Of a stretch of 64,000 nucleotides of DNA, positions 42,865 through 52,395 are shown piece by piece. The stretch covers positions 310,001 to 374,000 of the forward strand of contig CAVOIP010000004.1 of NCBI GenBank assembly GCA_963696105.1, given 5' to 3'. The notes beneath the pieces were generated by a model. The model did no database searches. It was not told where the DNA came from and saw nothing but the letters and a program-made list of their open reading frames with translations. The position numbers and the translations under genes were made by a program. This stretch comes from CAVRTM01 sp963696105 (GTDB taxonomy: Bacteria > Actinomycetota > Actinomycetes > Actinomycetales > Dermatophilaceae). Every line of letters begins with the position of its first letter. The stretch's first letter is position 1.

Positions 42865-43909
42865 TCAGTCCCTTCCGTCGTCGTCGCGGGCCCGGGCGCC
42901 GGAGACGTGGGCCAGCGGGTCGGGGGAGGCCGGCTCGTGCTCGTCGTAGTGGCCCGCGTGCGGGGCGTGCGGTGCCCGTCGTGCAGGTAGTCGACGTGGC
43001 CGTCGTGCAGGACGGCGGGGTGGCCGCACCCGCTCCCGTGCTCGTGGTCGTGCCGCCCTCGGCCACCCGGTGGGCGCCGGGCGTGCAGGCGGCCCCGCAC
43101 CCCGGCCGTGGCGGCGCTGAGCAGGAACACCGCGATCGCGATGAGGACGATCGTGCCACCGGACGGGGTGTCGGTGTAGAAGCGTGGCGGCTGATCGCCG
43201 CCCAGGCTGGACGAGCACGCCGATGAGCACGGCGACCCGGATCGCCGAGCGGAAGCTGCCGGCGAGCAGCTGCGCCGCGGCGTTGGGCACGATCATCAGG
43301 GCGCTGATCAGCAGCAGGCCCGACCACCCGCATCGACACCACGACGGTCACGGCGGTCAGCACGGCCAGGACCAGGTTGAGCGCCGAGGACCGGCAGCCC
43401 GGACGCGCGGGCGTACTCCTCGTCGTTGGCCACGGCGAACAGGCGCGGGCGCAGGGCCCAGGTCGTGCCGACGACCACGACGGCCAGGGCCGCGAAGACC
43501 ACACAGGTCGCCGCGGCTGGTGGTGGTGATGGCGCCGAACAGGTACGACGTTGAGGTTGGCTCGGCGTGCCGCTCCGGCGACCGGGAGATGAGCACGACG
43601 CCGACCGCGATGCCGCCGTAGAACAGCACGGCCAGGGCGACGTCCCCGCTGGTGCGCCCGCGCGCGCGGATCAGCTCGATCAGCCACGGCGGCCGCGACG
43701 GCGGCGACGCAGCGCCGTCCAGCACCGGGGCGCGTCCGGTGAGGACGCCGACCGCGACACCGGCCAGGGCGACGTGCCCCATGCCGTCGCCGATCAGCGA
43801 CAGCCGGCGCTGCACGAGGAAGATCCCGACCACGGGGGCGGCGAGGCCGACCAGCAGGGCGGCGAGCAGGGCCCGCTGCATGAAGTCGTACGTGCAGCAG
43901 CTCAGGCAT
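42865..43909 (-). CDS. znuB: Zinc ABC transporter permease with His-rich tail, indels present
   Basis: ZnuB-like membrane component. After correction of several single-base insertions it reads TYDFMQRALLAALLVGLAAP, then FLVQRRLSLIGDGMGHVALAG (family signature), LIRARGRTSGDVALAVLFYG and ISALMIVPNAAAQLLA. After about eight helices the C-terminus is a metal-binding tail with HDHEHGSGCGHPAV and HDGHVDYLHDGHR, then HAPHAGHYDEHEP. The start at 43909 overlaps the ATPase gene by eight bases. Confidence 0.88.
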
Positions 43910-44739
43910 GGCGGTCCTCCGACCGGTCCAGCGGGTGCTCGATCCGGGCGACGGGTGCCGCGAGGTGGCCCGGCGGCGGGTCGCGGAGCGTGGTGGTGCG
44001 TCGTGGGCGAGGGCGTGGCGCTCTGCTCCCGGGCGAAGTCGGCCGGCGTGCCGTCGAAGGTGGGATCCGCCCGTCGTGACCAGCACGGTGCGGGTGACGA
44101 TGTCGGCGAGCGCGGCCGAGCTCGTGCGTGACGATGACCATCGGGTGCCGCGGGCGGCGAGGCGGGCCAGCACGCGCGGCGAGCACCTGCTGGCTGACCG
44201 GTCGACGCCGGCGGTCGGCTCGTCCATGACGAGCACGTCGGGCTCGGCGGCGAGCGCGCGGGCGATGAGCACGCGCCGCTGCTGGCCGCCGGAGAGCTCG
44301 GCTGACGTCGGCGCGGCCTGGTCCGTCGAGGCCGACGGCGTCGATGGCCTCGGCGACGACGGCCCGGTCGGCCGTGCCGAGCCGCCCGAGCCAGCCCGAG
44401 TGCGGCAGCCGGCCGACGCCACGACCTCCTGCACGGTGAGCGCGATCGGCGCCGACGACGGTGTGCCGCTGCGGCACGTAGCCGATGCCGGCGCGGTCGC
44501 GTGAAGTGCGGCGATGGGCGTGCCGAACAGTCGACACCTCGCCCGGCCAGGCGGTGGCAGGCCGAGCAGGCCCCGGACCAGGGTCGACTTGCCGGACCCG
44601 TTCGGCGCCGAGCACGGCCACCACCTCGCCGGGCAGCGACGGTCAGGTCGACGTCGGAGACGGCCGGCCGGTCGTCGTACCCGAACGCGGCCGAGCGCAG
44701 CGACAGGACGGCGGGTGCGCTCCCGCCCCGGTCGCTCAC
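43902..44739 (-). CDS. znuC: Zinc ABC transporter ATPase, indels present
   Basis: ATP-binding subunit. Fragments in three frames give VSDVDLTVA, a damaged Walker A (VVAVLGAERVRQVD in place of GPNGSGKST), the Q-loop region AGIGYVPQRHTVVG, signature LSGGQQRRVLIARALAAEPD and Walker B VLVMDEPTAGVD. All are typical of ZnuC/MntB ATPases once single-base insertions are removed. The GTG start overlaps the znuA stop. Confidence 0.87.
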
Positions 44740-45695
44740 GAGCACGCCTGGCCGGCGCGCAGCGTCGCGAGGTTGGAGCGCATGACCTCGAAGTAGTCGC
44801 GGCCGGCGGAGGAGTCGGTCAGACCCTCGATCGGGTCCAGGGTCGCCGGCCGCCGCCCCGGTCTCCCGGGCGACCGTGTCGGCGATCGGCCGGGCTGACC
44901 AGCGTCTCGTAGTAGATGGTGCGTCACGTGGTGCGCCTCGACGAAGTCGGCGACCTCGGCGAGCTTGCGCCGGCTCCGGCTCGGCCTCGGGGGTCAGAGC
45001 CCGGTGATGCCGACCTGGCGTCAGGCCGTAGCGCTGGGCGAGGTAGCCGAAGGCGTTGTGGCTGGTGACCAGATCCGGTGTTGGCGCAGTCGGCCAGGCC
45101 GGTGCGCAGGTCGCGGTGTCAGTGCGGAGAGCTCTGGCCCGGAAGGCCTTGGCGTTGGCGGCGTAGTCCGCCCGGTGGGCCGGGTCGAGGCGCATGAGCC
45201 GGTCGGCGACGGCCTGCGCGACGGCGGAGTAGCGCACCGGGTCCAGCCAGAAGTGCGGGTCGGTGCTGCCGGCCGCATCGGTGTGCTGCTGGCCGTACTC
45301 GATCGGGGTGAAGGTCAGGTCGAGGTTGGCGGCGGCGGAGACGTCCAGGGCACGGTCCGGCGCCTCTGGTCGACCGCCTCGTCGACCGCCGGCTGGAGGC
45401 CCTTCTCAGGTAGACCACGACGCGCGTCCTTGCTCACGGCGCCGACGTCCCGCGGGGTCAGCTCGAGGTCGTGCGGCTCGGCGCCGGGCCTGGTCAGGTT
45501 GAGGACGCTGACGTGGTCGCCGCCGATCTCGGCCGTGACGAGCTGGAGCGGGTAGAACGACGCGACGGTGGCCAGCCGCCCGGATCCCGCGCCCGGGTCC
45601 GCGGACGCACCGGCGCAGCCGGCCGTCCCCAGGGCCACCGACCCTGCGAGGAGGAGGATGGCCACGCGCGGCAGCGGGAGCCGGGAGGACGTCAT
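44736..45695 (-). CDS. znuA: Zinc ABC transporter substrate-binding lipoprotein, indels present
   Basis: Cluster A-I metal-binding protein. The N-terminal lipoprotein signal is VAILLLAGSVALGTAGCAGA with the lipobox cysteine. TVASFYPLQLVTAEIGGDHV and NLTRPGAEPHDLELTPRDV (metal histidine) follow. Further pieces in other frames give the remaining ligands, including DPHFWLDPVRYSAVAQAVAD-like sequence near 45240. It ends SNLATLRAGQACS. The Zur box is 20 bases upstream of the ATG. Confidence 0.9.
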
Positions 45696-45714
45696 ACCGG
45701 CAGTCTCGCCCTAG

Positions 45715-45731
45715 TTGAGAATGATTGTCAA
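45715..45731 (-). promoter_or_regulatory. Zur box upstream of znuA
   Basis: TTGAGAATGATTGTCAA is an imperfect palindrome (TTGA.AAT.ATT.TCAA) close to the actinobacterial Zur/Fur consensus TGAAAATGATTTTCA. It lies at -20 from the znuA ATG, in a position that would block initiation when zinc is plentiful. Confidence 0.88.
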
Positions 45732-45738
45732 AATCGGG

Positions 45739-46029
45739 TCAGGGTCGGGGGAAGAGCTGGACGACCGCAAGGGCGGCCGCCAGCAGCACCACGGCGCAGC
45801 GCATCAGCCGCTCGGAGCCGGTCAGCCGCGGCCAGGAGAGGTAGAGCAGCCAGGCCACGACGAGCGTGGCCACGACCATCAGCACGAAGCCGACCGGACC
45901 TCCCACCACGGCGCCCACCACCAGCAACGCCAGCATGGCGGCGAACGGCACGGGGCGGGGGAGCGCGCTGAGGCGGGTGAGCAGCGGCAGGCTGGCGCGC
46001 TCGACGGACTGGCGCAGGGTGTTCGGCAC
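45739..46029 (-). CDS. DUF6703-like small membrane protein
   Basis: A 96-residue protein with three hydrophobic helices: FAAMLALLVVGAVVGGPVGF, then LMVVATLVVAWLLYLSWPRL and RCAVVLLAAALAVVQLF. The YLSWPRL motif is typical of a conserved actinobacterial family near glyS. Function is unknown. GTG 46029 is the likely start (VPNTLRQSVERASL). It is divergent from glyS and ends just before the Zur box. Confidence 0.75.
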   Translation of the reverse strand: MPNTLRQSVERASLPLLTRLSALPRPVPFAAMLALLVVGAVVGGPVGFVLMVVATLVVAWLLYLSWPRLTGSERLMRCAVVLLAAALAVVQLFPRP

Positions 46030-46132
46030 GCTCCGAGGGTACGGGAGCAGCCCCGGTGGACCGGCAGGCGAGGGGAGCGCGAGGGGCGTACGGGCGGTCA
46101 TCCCCGCCGCCGGGCACCGATAGCCTGTGCCC

Positions 46133-47524
46133 ATGGCTGCTACCTCCACCATCGACACCGTCGTCAGCCTCTGCAAGCGCAGGGGCTTTGTCTTCCCGAG
46201 CGGCGAGATCTACGGCGGCACCCGGTCCGCGTGGGACTACGGCCCGCTCGGCGTGGCGCTCAAGGACAACATCAAGCGCCAGTGGTGGAGGTCGATGGTC
46301 CAGCAGCGTGACGACATCGTCGGGCTGGACTCCTCGGTGATCCTGCCGACCCGCACGTGGGAGGCCTCGGGCCACCTCGCGACGTTCACCGACCCGCTGA
46401 CCGAGTGCCAGAGCTGCCACAAGCGCTACCGGGCCGACCACCTGCAGGAGGCCCACGCCGAGAAGAAGGGCATCGCCGACCCCGACACCGTCGCTCTGGC
46501 CGACATCGCGTGCCCCCACTGCGGTACCCGCGGTGCGTGGACCGAGCCGCGCGAGTTCAACGGCATGCTCAAGACCTACCTCGGCGTGGTCGAGGACGAG
46601 TCGGGGCTGCACTACCTGCGGCCCGAGACGGCCCAGGGCATCTTCCTCAACTTCGCCAACATCCTGAACTCCGCGCGCAAGAAGCCGCCGTTCGGCATCG
46701 CCCAGATCGGCAAGAGCTTCCGCAACGAGATCACGCCCGGCAACTTCATCTTCCGCACCCGCGAGTTCGAGCAGATGGAGATGGAGTTCTTCGTCGCGCC
46801 CGGCGAGGACGAGCAGTGGCACCAGTACTGGATCGACACGCGCACCCAGTGGTACCTCGACCTCGGCATCAAGCCCGAGAACCTGCGGCACTTCGAGCAC
46901 CCGAAGGAGAAGCTGTCGCACTACTCGACCCGCACGGTCGACATCGAGTACCGCTTCGGCTTCACCGGCTCCGAGTGGGGCGAGCTCGAGGGCGTCGCCA
47001 ACCGCACCGACTTCGACCTCAAGACGCACGCCCAGCACTCCGGCGCCGACCTCAGCTACCTGGACCAGACGACCGGTGAGCGCTACACGCCGTACGTCAT
47101 CGAGCCCGCGGCGGGGCTGTCGCGCTCGCTGATGACGTTCCTCATCGACGCCTACACCGAGGACGAGGCGCCCAACACCAAGGGCGGCGTCGACAAGCGG
47201 GTGGTGCTGCGCCTGGACAAGCGGCTGGCCCCGATCAAGGTCGCCGTGCTGCCGCTGTCGCGCAACGCCGACCTCACGCCGAGGGCCAGGGAGCTGGCGG
47301 CCCGCCTGCGGCAGAGCTGGATGGTCGACTTCGACGACGCGGGGGCCATCGGCCGCCGCTACCGCCGCCAGGACGAGATCGGCACGCCGTTCTGCGTCAC
47401 CGTGGACTTCGACACCCTGGAGGACCAGGCCGTCACCGTGCGCGAGCGCGACTCGATGGGCCAGGAGCGCGTCTCCCTGGACCAGGTCGAGGCCTACCTC
47501 GCGGCGCGGCTGCTCGGCTGCTGA
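46133..47524 (+). CDS. glyS: Glycyl-tRNA synthetase
   Basis: A 463-residue class II alpha2-type glycyl-tRNA synthetase. RGFVFPSGEIYGGTRSAWDY opens the catalytic core. Zinc cysteines are CQSC and CPHCG. Motif 2 covers RNEITPGNFIFRTREFEQME, and motif 3 ends with PAAGLSRSL. The anticodon domain begins LAPIKVAVLPLS. The ATG at 46133 is preferred over GTG 46127. It is undamaged, in contrast to the znu region. Confidence 0.97.
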   Translation: MAATSTIDTVVSLCKRRGFVFPSGEIYGGTRSAWDYGPLGVALKDNIKRQWWRSMVQQRDDIVGLDSSVILPTRTWEASGHLATFTDPLTECQSCHKRYRADHLQEAHAEKKGIADPDTVALADIACPHCGTRGAWTEPREFNGMLKTYLGVVEDESGLHYLRPETAQGIFLNFANILNSARKKPPFGIAQIGKSFRNEITPGNFIFRTREFEQMEMEFFVAPGEDEQWHQYWIDTRTQWYLDLGIKPENLRHFEHPKEKLSHYSTRTVDIEYRFGFTGSEWGELEGVANRTDFDLKTHAQHSGADLSYLDQTTGERYTPYVIEPAAGLSRSLMTFLIDAYTEDEAPNTKGGVDKRVVLRLDKRLAPIKVAVLPLSRNADLTPRARELAARLRQSWMVDFDDAGAIGRRYRRQDEIGTPFCVTVDFDTLEDQAVTVRERDSMGQERVSLDQVEAYLAARLLGC

Positions 47525-47592
47525 CGGATGTCATGGGCCAGCCATGACCGAAAAGGGCGGCGACGCGGCGGCGCCCACGCCACGATGGGCCC

Positions 47593-48546
47593 ATGACAGG
47601 AACGAGCACAGAGACGGTGCGCGCCGGACGGCCGGGCAGGGACATCCCCCCGGCCGTCCGGCTGCGGGGGATACGCAAGAGCTTCGGCTCGGTGGAGGCG
47701 GTGCGGGGGATCGACCTCACCATCGCCCCCGGTGAGGTCGTCGCGTTCCTCGGGCCCAACGGGGCCGGCAAGACCTCGACGATCGACCTCATCCTGGGCC
47801 TGTCGCGGCCCAGTGGCGGCGACGTGGAGGTCTACGGCCTCGCGCCGGCGGCGGCCATCGCGCGCGGCCTCGTCGCGGCGGTGATGCAGTCCGGCGGCCT
47901 GCTGAAGGATCTCACCGTCGCCGAGACGGTCGAGCTGACCGCCAGCCTGTTCGCCGACAGCCGCCCCGTCGCCGAGGTGCTGGAGCGGGCCGGCATCGCC
48001 GGCATCGCGCGGCGCCGGGTCGGAAAGTGCTCGGGGGGCGAGCAGCAGCGCCTCCGGTTCGCCATGGCGCTGCTGTCCGACCCCGAGCTGCTCGTCCTGG
48101 ACGAGCCGACCACCGGCATGGACGTCGAGGGCCGCCGGGACTTCTGGGCCGCGATCCGGCAGGACGCGGCCCTGGGGCGCACGGTGCTGTTCGCCACGCA
48201 CTACCTCGAGGAGGCCGACGCGTACGCCGACCGGATCGTCCTGGTGCGGCAGGGCCGCATCGTGGCCGACGGCACGTCCGCCCAGATCAAGGCCATGACC
48301 GCCGGCCGGACCGTCCGGGCGACGCTGGCCGGCGCCTCCGAGCGCTCGCTGCGGGCGGTCCCGGGGGCCGACACCGTCGAGGTGCGCGGCGACACCGTCC
48401 TGATCCACTCACGGGACACCGACGCCGTGGCCCGCCACCTGCTGACACACACCGGCGCGCGTGACCTCGAGATCACCGCGCGGGGCCTCGAGGACGCCTT
48501 CCTCGCGCTGACCGGCGACGAGGACCCGCAGGGAGACCCGCGATGA
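47593..48546 (+). CDS. ABC-2 exporter ATPase (DrrA type)
   Basis: A 317-residue ATP-binding subunit. Walker A is GPNGAGKTSTIDL, the signature is KCSGGEQQRLRFA, and Walker B is LLVLDEPTTGMDVEG. The C-terminal extension after FATHYLEEADAYADRI is typical of drug/antibiotic exporters. Its stop overlaps the permease ATG (ATGA). A two-component system follows, so the exporter is probably signal-controlled. Confidence 0.93.
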   Translation: MTGTSTETVRAGRPGRDIPPAVRLRGIRKSFGSVEAVRGIDLTIAPGEVVAFLGPNGAGKTSTIDLILGLSRPSGGDVEVYGLAPAAAIARGLVAAVMQSGGLLKDLTVAETVELTASLFADSRPVAEVLERAGIAGIARRRVGKCSGGEQQRLRFAMALLSDPELLVLDEPTTGMDVEGRRDFWAAIRQDAALGRTVLFATHYLEEADAYADRIVLVRQGRIVADGTSAQIKAMTAGRTVRATLAGASERSLRAVPGADTVEVRGDTVLIHSRDTDAVARHLLTHTGARDLEITARGLEDAFLALTGDEDPQGDPR

Positions 48547-49328
48547 GCATCCAGGACCGGGGCGCCCGACGGGTGCCCCCGTACGGCGGCTTCAACGCCA
48601 CGCTGCTCCGGTTGGAGGTGCGCCGGCTGCTGCGCAACCGCCGCACGATGATCTTCACGGTGCTCATGCCGGTGGTGTTCTTCCTGATCTTCGGGCTGAA
48701 TGCCGACTACGCCTCCGAGAACGCGGGTCACGGCAACGTGTCGGCGTTCATCCTCATCAGCATGGCGCTGTACGGCGCGATCCTGGCCACGACCACCGGG
48801 GGTGCCATGGTCTCGATCGAGCGGGCCGAGGGGTGGAGCCGGCAGCTGCGGCTCACCCCGCTGGTTCCCCTCGCCTACGTCACGGTCAAGATGCTCACCG
48901 CGCTGGTGCTCGGTGGGATGTCGGTGCTGGCGGTCTACGTCGTGGGGCTGGCCACCGGCCGGCCCTCGATGCCGGCGTCCCTGTGGGTGGGCACCGCCCT
49001 GGCGGTCTGGCTGGGCTCCCTGCTCTTCGCGGCGTTCGGGCTCTTCATGGGCTACCTGCTGCCGACCGAGAACGTCATGCAGGTCCTCTCCTTCGCGTTG
49101 ATGCTCTTCTCGTTCGGCGGTGGGCTGTTCATCCCGTTGTCGCAGTTCGCCCCGGTGCTGCAGACCTTGGCGTCGTTCACCCCGCTCTACGGGCTCAACG
49201 CGCTGGTCCACGCGCCGGTGACGGGTGAGGCCGTCACGGCCGGCCCGGTCGCCAACATGGTCGTCTGGCTGGTCGTCTTCGTGGGCGGCGCGGTGTGGCG
49301 GTTCCGCCGGGACACCGCCCGCGTCTGA
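48543..49328 (+). CDS. ABC-2 exporter permease
   Basis: A 261-residue permease with six helices. RLLRNRRTMIFTVLMPVVFF and IERAEGWSRQLRLTPL are typical of ABC-2/DrrB-type permeases, as is LLPTENVMQVLSFALMLFSF. It pairs with the preceding ATPase. The substrate is unknown; relatives export lipids, antibiotics or bacteriocins. Confidence 0.92.
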   Translation: MSIQDRGARRVPPYGGFNATLLRLEVRRLLRNRRTMIFTVLMPVVFFLIFGLNADYASENAGHGNVSAFILISMALYGAILATTTGGAMVSIERAEGWSRQLRLTPLVPLAYVTVKMLTALVLGGMSVLAVYVVGLATGRPSMPASLWVGTALAVWLGSLLFAAFGLFMGYLLPTENVMQVLSFALMLFSFGGGLFIPLSQFAPVLQTLASFTPLYGLNALVHAPVTGEAVTAGPVANMVVWLVVFVGGAVWRFRRDTARV

Positions 49329-49374
49329 GCGGGTGGCCGCCCGGCACGCCGTCCCACCGGCGACAATGGTCTCC

Positions 49375-50517
49375 ATGCAGGAGACGCACAGGCTGGGCCG
49401 GTGGACGTTCCAGGACGGACGACCGGGCCCCTACGGCGTGGTCTTCGCCGCGGTCTGGCTGTTCTTCCTGATCCAGCCTTTCGAGGCGGGGTGGAGCACG
49501 CGCGACACGGCCGGTGGACGTGTCGGCATGGCGGCGACCGTGCTGTTCGGCCTCCTGTACGTGCTGGGTTTCGCGGTGGTCCGACGCAGACGCCGCGCCG
49601 CCGAGGGGGACGCGGCCACCGGGCCGGCGGTGGCGGTGCTGGTCGGGCTGGTGGCGCTCGCCGTGGTGATGTGCGTCTCGCTGGGCGAGGCGGGCATGGG
49701 CAGCTGCGTCTACATCGCCGTGGCGGGGGTGTTGCTTCTGCCCACCCGTGTCGCGGCGGTGCTGACGCTGCTCACCGCGGTGACCGCGGAGGTGCTGGCG
49801 ACCGGCATCGACGGGTGGGAGTCGGACTTCACCCTCTCGTTCGCGATCTGTGTGGCGGCCTTCGCCACCTGGGGGATCACCCAGCTGATGAACCGCAACA
49901 TCGACCTGCACCTGGCGCGGGAGGAGAACGCCCGCCTCGCCGTCGAGGAGGAGCGCAACCGCATGGCGCGCGACCTGCACGACATCCTGGGGCACTCCCT
50001 CACCGTCATCACCGTCAAGGCGGAGCTGGCCGGGCGGCTCATGGACGCCGACCCCGCCCGGGCCCGCGCGGAGGTGGCCGACCTCGAGCGCCTCTCGCGC
50101 GACGCACTGATGGACGTCCGGCGCGCCGTCGAGGGGTTCCGCGAGCTCACCCTGCCCGGCGAGCTGGCCAGGGCGCGGGAGTCGTTGCGCTCGGCGGGGA
50201 TCGAGGCCGACCTGCCCGGCAGCGCCGAGGTCGTGCCCAGTGACATGCGTGAGGTCTTCGCGTGGGCGGTGCGAGAGGGCGTCACGAACGTCATCCGGCA
50301 CAGCGGCGCCACCCGGTGCACCGTCCGGCTGACGGCCGAGCGGGTCGAGGTGCTGGACAACGGCGCCGGAGCGCCACCGGAGGCGGTGCGGCACGACCGC
50401 GGCGGCCACGGGCTGGCCGGGCTGCGCGAGCGGGCCACCGCCGCGGGCGCGACACTCCTCACCAGAGCCGTTGAGCCTCAAGGCTTCTCACTGGCGATCA
50501 TGACGGAGCGACTTTGA
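49375..50517 (+). CDS. DesK/NarX-type sensor histidine kinase
   Basis: A 380-residue membrane kinase. Five or six helices fill residues 20-165 with no large external domain, suggesting it senses the membrane itself. The HisKA_3 box is RMARDLHDILGHSLTVITVK with the phospho-histidine near residue 201. The ATPase has EGVTNVIRHSGA (N box) and GGHGLAGLRERATAAG (G2). Its stop overlaps the regulator ATG (TGATG). Confidence 0.93.
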   Translation: MQETHRLGRWTFQDGRPGPYGVVFAAVWLFFLIQPFEAGWSTRDTAGGRVGMAATVLFGLLYVLGFAVVRRRRRAAEGDAATGPAVAVLVGLVALAVVMCVSLGEAGMGSCVYIAVAGVLLLPTRVAAVLTLLTAVTAEVLATGIDGWESDFTLSFAICVAAFATWGITQLMNRNIDLHLAREENARLAVEEERNRMARDLHDILGHSLTVITVKAELAGRLMDADPARARAEVADLERLSRDALMDVRRAVEGFRELTLPGELARARESLRSAGIEADLPGSAEVVPSDMREVFAWAVREGVTNVIRHSGATRCTVRLTAERVEVLDNGAGAPPEAVRHDRGGHGLAGLRERATAAGATLLTRAVEPQGFSLAIMTERL

Positions 50518-51125
50518 TGGGCATCCGACTGCTGTTGGCCGACGACCAGGCGCTGGTACGGGGAGCGCTCGCGGCACTGCTGGAGCTCGAGGGCGACCTG
50601 GAGGTCGTCGCCGAGGTGGGCCGTGGCGACGATGTCGTGGACGCCGCACGTGAGCACCGGCCGGACGTGGCGCTGCTCGACGTCGAGATGCCGGGGCTGG
50701 ACGGCATCGCCGCCACCGAGGCGCTGCACGCGGTGCTGCCGGACGTCCGGGTGCTCATCGTGACGACCTTCGGGCGGCCGGGCTACCTGCGGCGGGCGCT
50801 GCAGTGCGGTGCGGCCGGCTTCGTCGTCAAGGACACGCCCGCCCGCCAGCTCGCCGACGCGGTGCGCCGGGTCCACTCCGGGCTGCGCGTGGTGGACCCC
50901 GCCCTGGCCGCCGACAGCCTCATCAGTGGCGAGTCCCCGCTGACGGTGCGGGAGTCCGAGGTGCTGCGTTCCGCCCGCGACGGTGCCACGGTGGCGGCCA
51001 TCGCGGCGGCGCTCTTCCTCTCGGAGGGGACCGTGCGCAACCACCTGTCGTCGGCGATCGGCAAGACGGGATCGCGGACGCGCACCGAGGCGGTCCGGGT
51101 CGCCGACGCCAACGGCTGGCTCTGA
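50517..51125 (+). CDS. LuxR/NarL-family response regulator
   Basis: A 202-residue regulator. The receiver domain has acidic residues in LLLADDQALVRGAL and the phospho-aspartate in VALLDVEMPGLDG. Switch lysine: FVVKDTPARQL. The C-terminal HTH is LTVRESEVLRSARDGATVAA followed by LFLSEGTVRNHLSSA. It is coupled to the kinase and downstream of the ABC-2 genes, which it most likely regulates. Confidence 0.94.
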   Translation: MGIRLLLADDQALVRGALAALLELEGDLEVVAEVGRGDDVVDAAREHRPDVALLDVEMPGLDGIAATEALHAVLPDVRVLIVTTFGRPGYLRRALQCGAAGFVVKDTPARQLADAVRRVHSGLRVVDPALAADSLISGESPLTVRESEVLRSARDGATVAAIAAALFLSEGTVRNHLSSAIGKTGSRTRTEAVRVADANGWL

Positions 51126-51175
51126 GCACCGCCGGATGCGGGCGCGGCGCCCGCGCCTGAGACAATCGGGTCACC

Positions 51176-52363
51176 ATGACCCCAGTGCTGCCACCCCTCC
51201 AGATCGGCCGTCACACCATCGAGTCGCCCGTGGTGCTGGCGCCGATGGCCGGCATCACCAACCGTGCCTTCCGCCGGCTCTGCCGCGAGTACGGCGCCGC
51301 CGCAGGCGCCCCGACCGGTGCCAGCGGCCGGACCTCGCTGTACGTCAGCGAGATGATCACCTCCCGCGCCCTGGTGGAGCGCACGCCGGAGTCGATGCGC
51401 CTGATCCAGCACGACCCGCAGGAGAACCCCCGCTCGATCCAGCTGTACGGCGTCGACCCGGTCACCGTCGGCGCCGCGGTCCGGATGCTCGTCACCGAGG
51501 ACCGTGCCGACCACATCGACCTCAACTTCGGGTGCCCCGTGCCCAAGGTGACCCGCAAGGGCGGGGGAGCGGCGCTGCCATGGAAGACCGCGCTCTTCCG
51601 CTCCATCGTCGGCACGGCGGTGCGGGAGGCGGCGCCGTACGACGTGCCGGTGACGGTCAAGATGCGCAAGGGCATCGACTCCGACCACATGACGTTCCTC
51701 GAGGCGGGGCGGATTGCCGAGGGGGAGGGCGTGGCCGCGGTGGCGCTGCACGCCCGGACCGCGGCGCAGTCCTACTCCGGCACCGCCGACTGGGAGGCGA
51801 TCACCGCGCTGAAGCGGGTGGTCACCTCGATCCCGGTGCTGGGCAACGGCGACATCTGGTCGGCCGAGGACGCCGTCGAGATGGTCCGCCGGACCGGGTG
51901 CGACGGTGTGGTGGTCGGACGCGGCTGCCTGGGCCGGCCGTGGCTCTTCACCGACCTGGCGGCGGCTTTCGCCGGCTCGTCCGAGCGGGTCCGGCCCACG
52001 CTGGGGGAGGTGGCGGCGACGATGCGCCGGCACACCGTCTACCTCGCCGAGTTCTACGACAGCGAGCTCAAGGCGTGCCGCGACATCCGCAAGCACATCG
52101 CCTGGTACCTCAAGGGCTTCCCCGCCGGCCACCACGTCCGCCACCGGCTCGCGCTGGTGGAGTCGCTGGCCTCGCTGGATGACCTGATCGCCACCCTGGA
52201 CCTCAGCCAGCCCTGGCCGGGGGAGCCGGCCGAGGGCCAGCGCGGGCGGGCCGGGTCGCCGCGCACCGTCGCCCTCCCGGACGGCTGGCTGGACAGCCAG
52301 GAGCTGAACGCCGCCGCCCGGGCCTCGGTCGCGCAGGCCGAGCTGTCGGTCTCGGGCGGCTGA
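51176..52363 (+). CDS. dusB: tRNA-dihydrouridine synthase (DusB type)
   Basis: A 395-residue FMN enzyme. The TIM barrel starts SPVVLAPMAGITNRAFRRLC. The catalytic cysteine is in DLNFGCPVPKVTRKGGG. VKMRKGIDSDH and HARTAAQSYSG supply tRNA and FMN contacts, and VVVGRGCLGRPWLF the phosphate site. A Gly/Ala-rich insert (AAAGAPTGASGRTS) replaces the usual short turn after REYG. Confidence 0.95.
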   Translation: MTPVLPPLQIGRHTIESPVVLAPMAGITNRAFRRLCREYGAAAGAPTGASGRTSLYVSEMITSRALVERTPESMRLIQHDPQENPRSIQLYGVDPVTVGAAVRMLVTEDRADHIDLNFGCPVPKVTRKGGGAALPWKTALFRSIVGTAVREAAPYDVPVTVKMRKGIDSDHMTFLEAGRIAEGEGVAAVALHARTAAQSYSGTADWEAITALKRVVTSIPVLGNGDIWSAEDAVEMVRRTGCDGVVVGRGCLGRPWLFTDLAAAFAGSSERVRPTLGEVAATMRRHTVYLAEFYDSELKACRDIRKHIAWYLKGFPAGHHVRHRLALVESLASLDDLIATLDLSQPWPGEPAEGQRGRAGSPRTVALPDGWLDSQELNAAARASVAQAELSVSGG

Positions 52364-52395
52364 CGGGCGGCGCCCCCTCGTGGCAGGCTCGGGGT

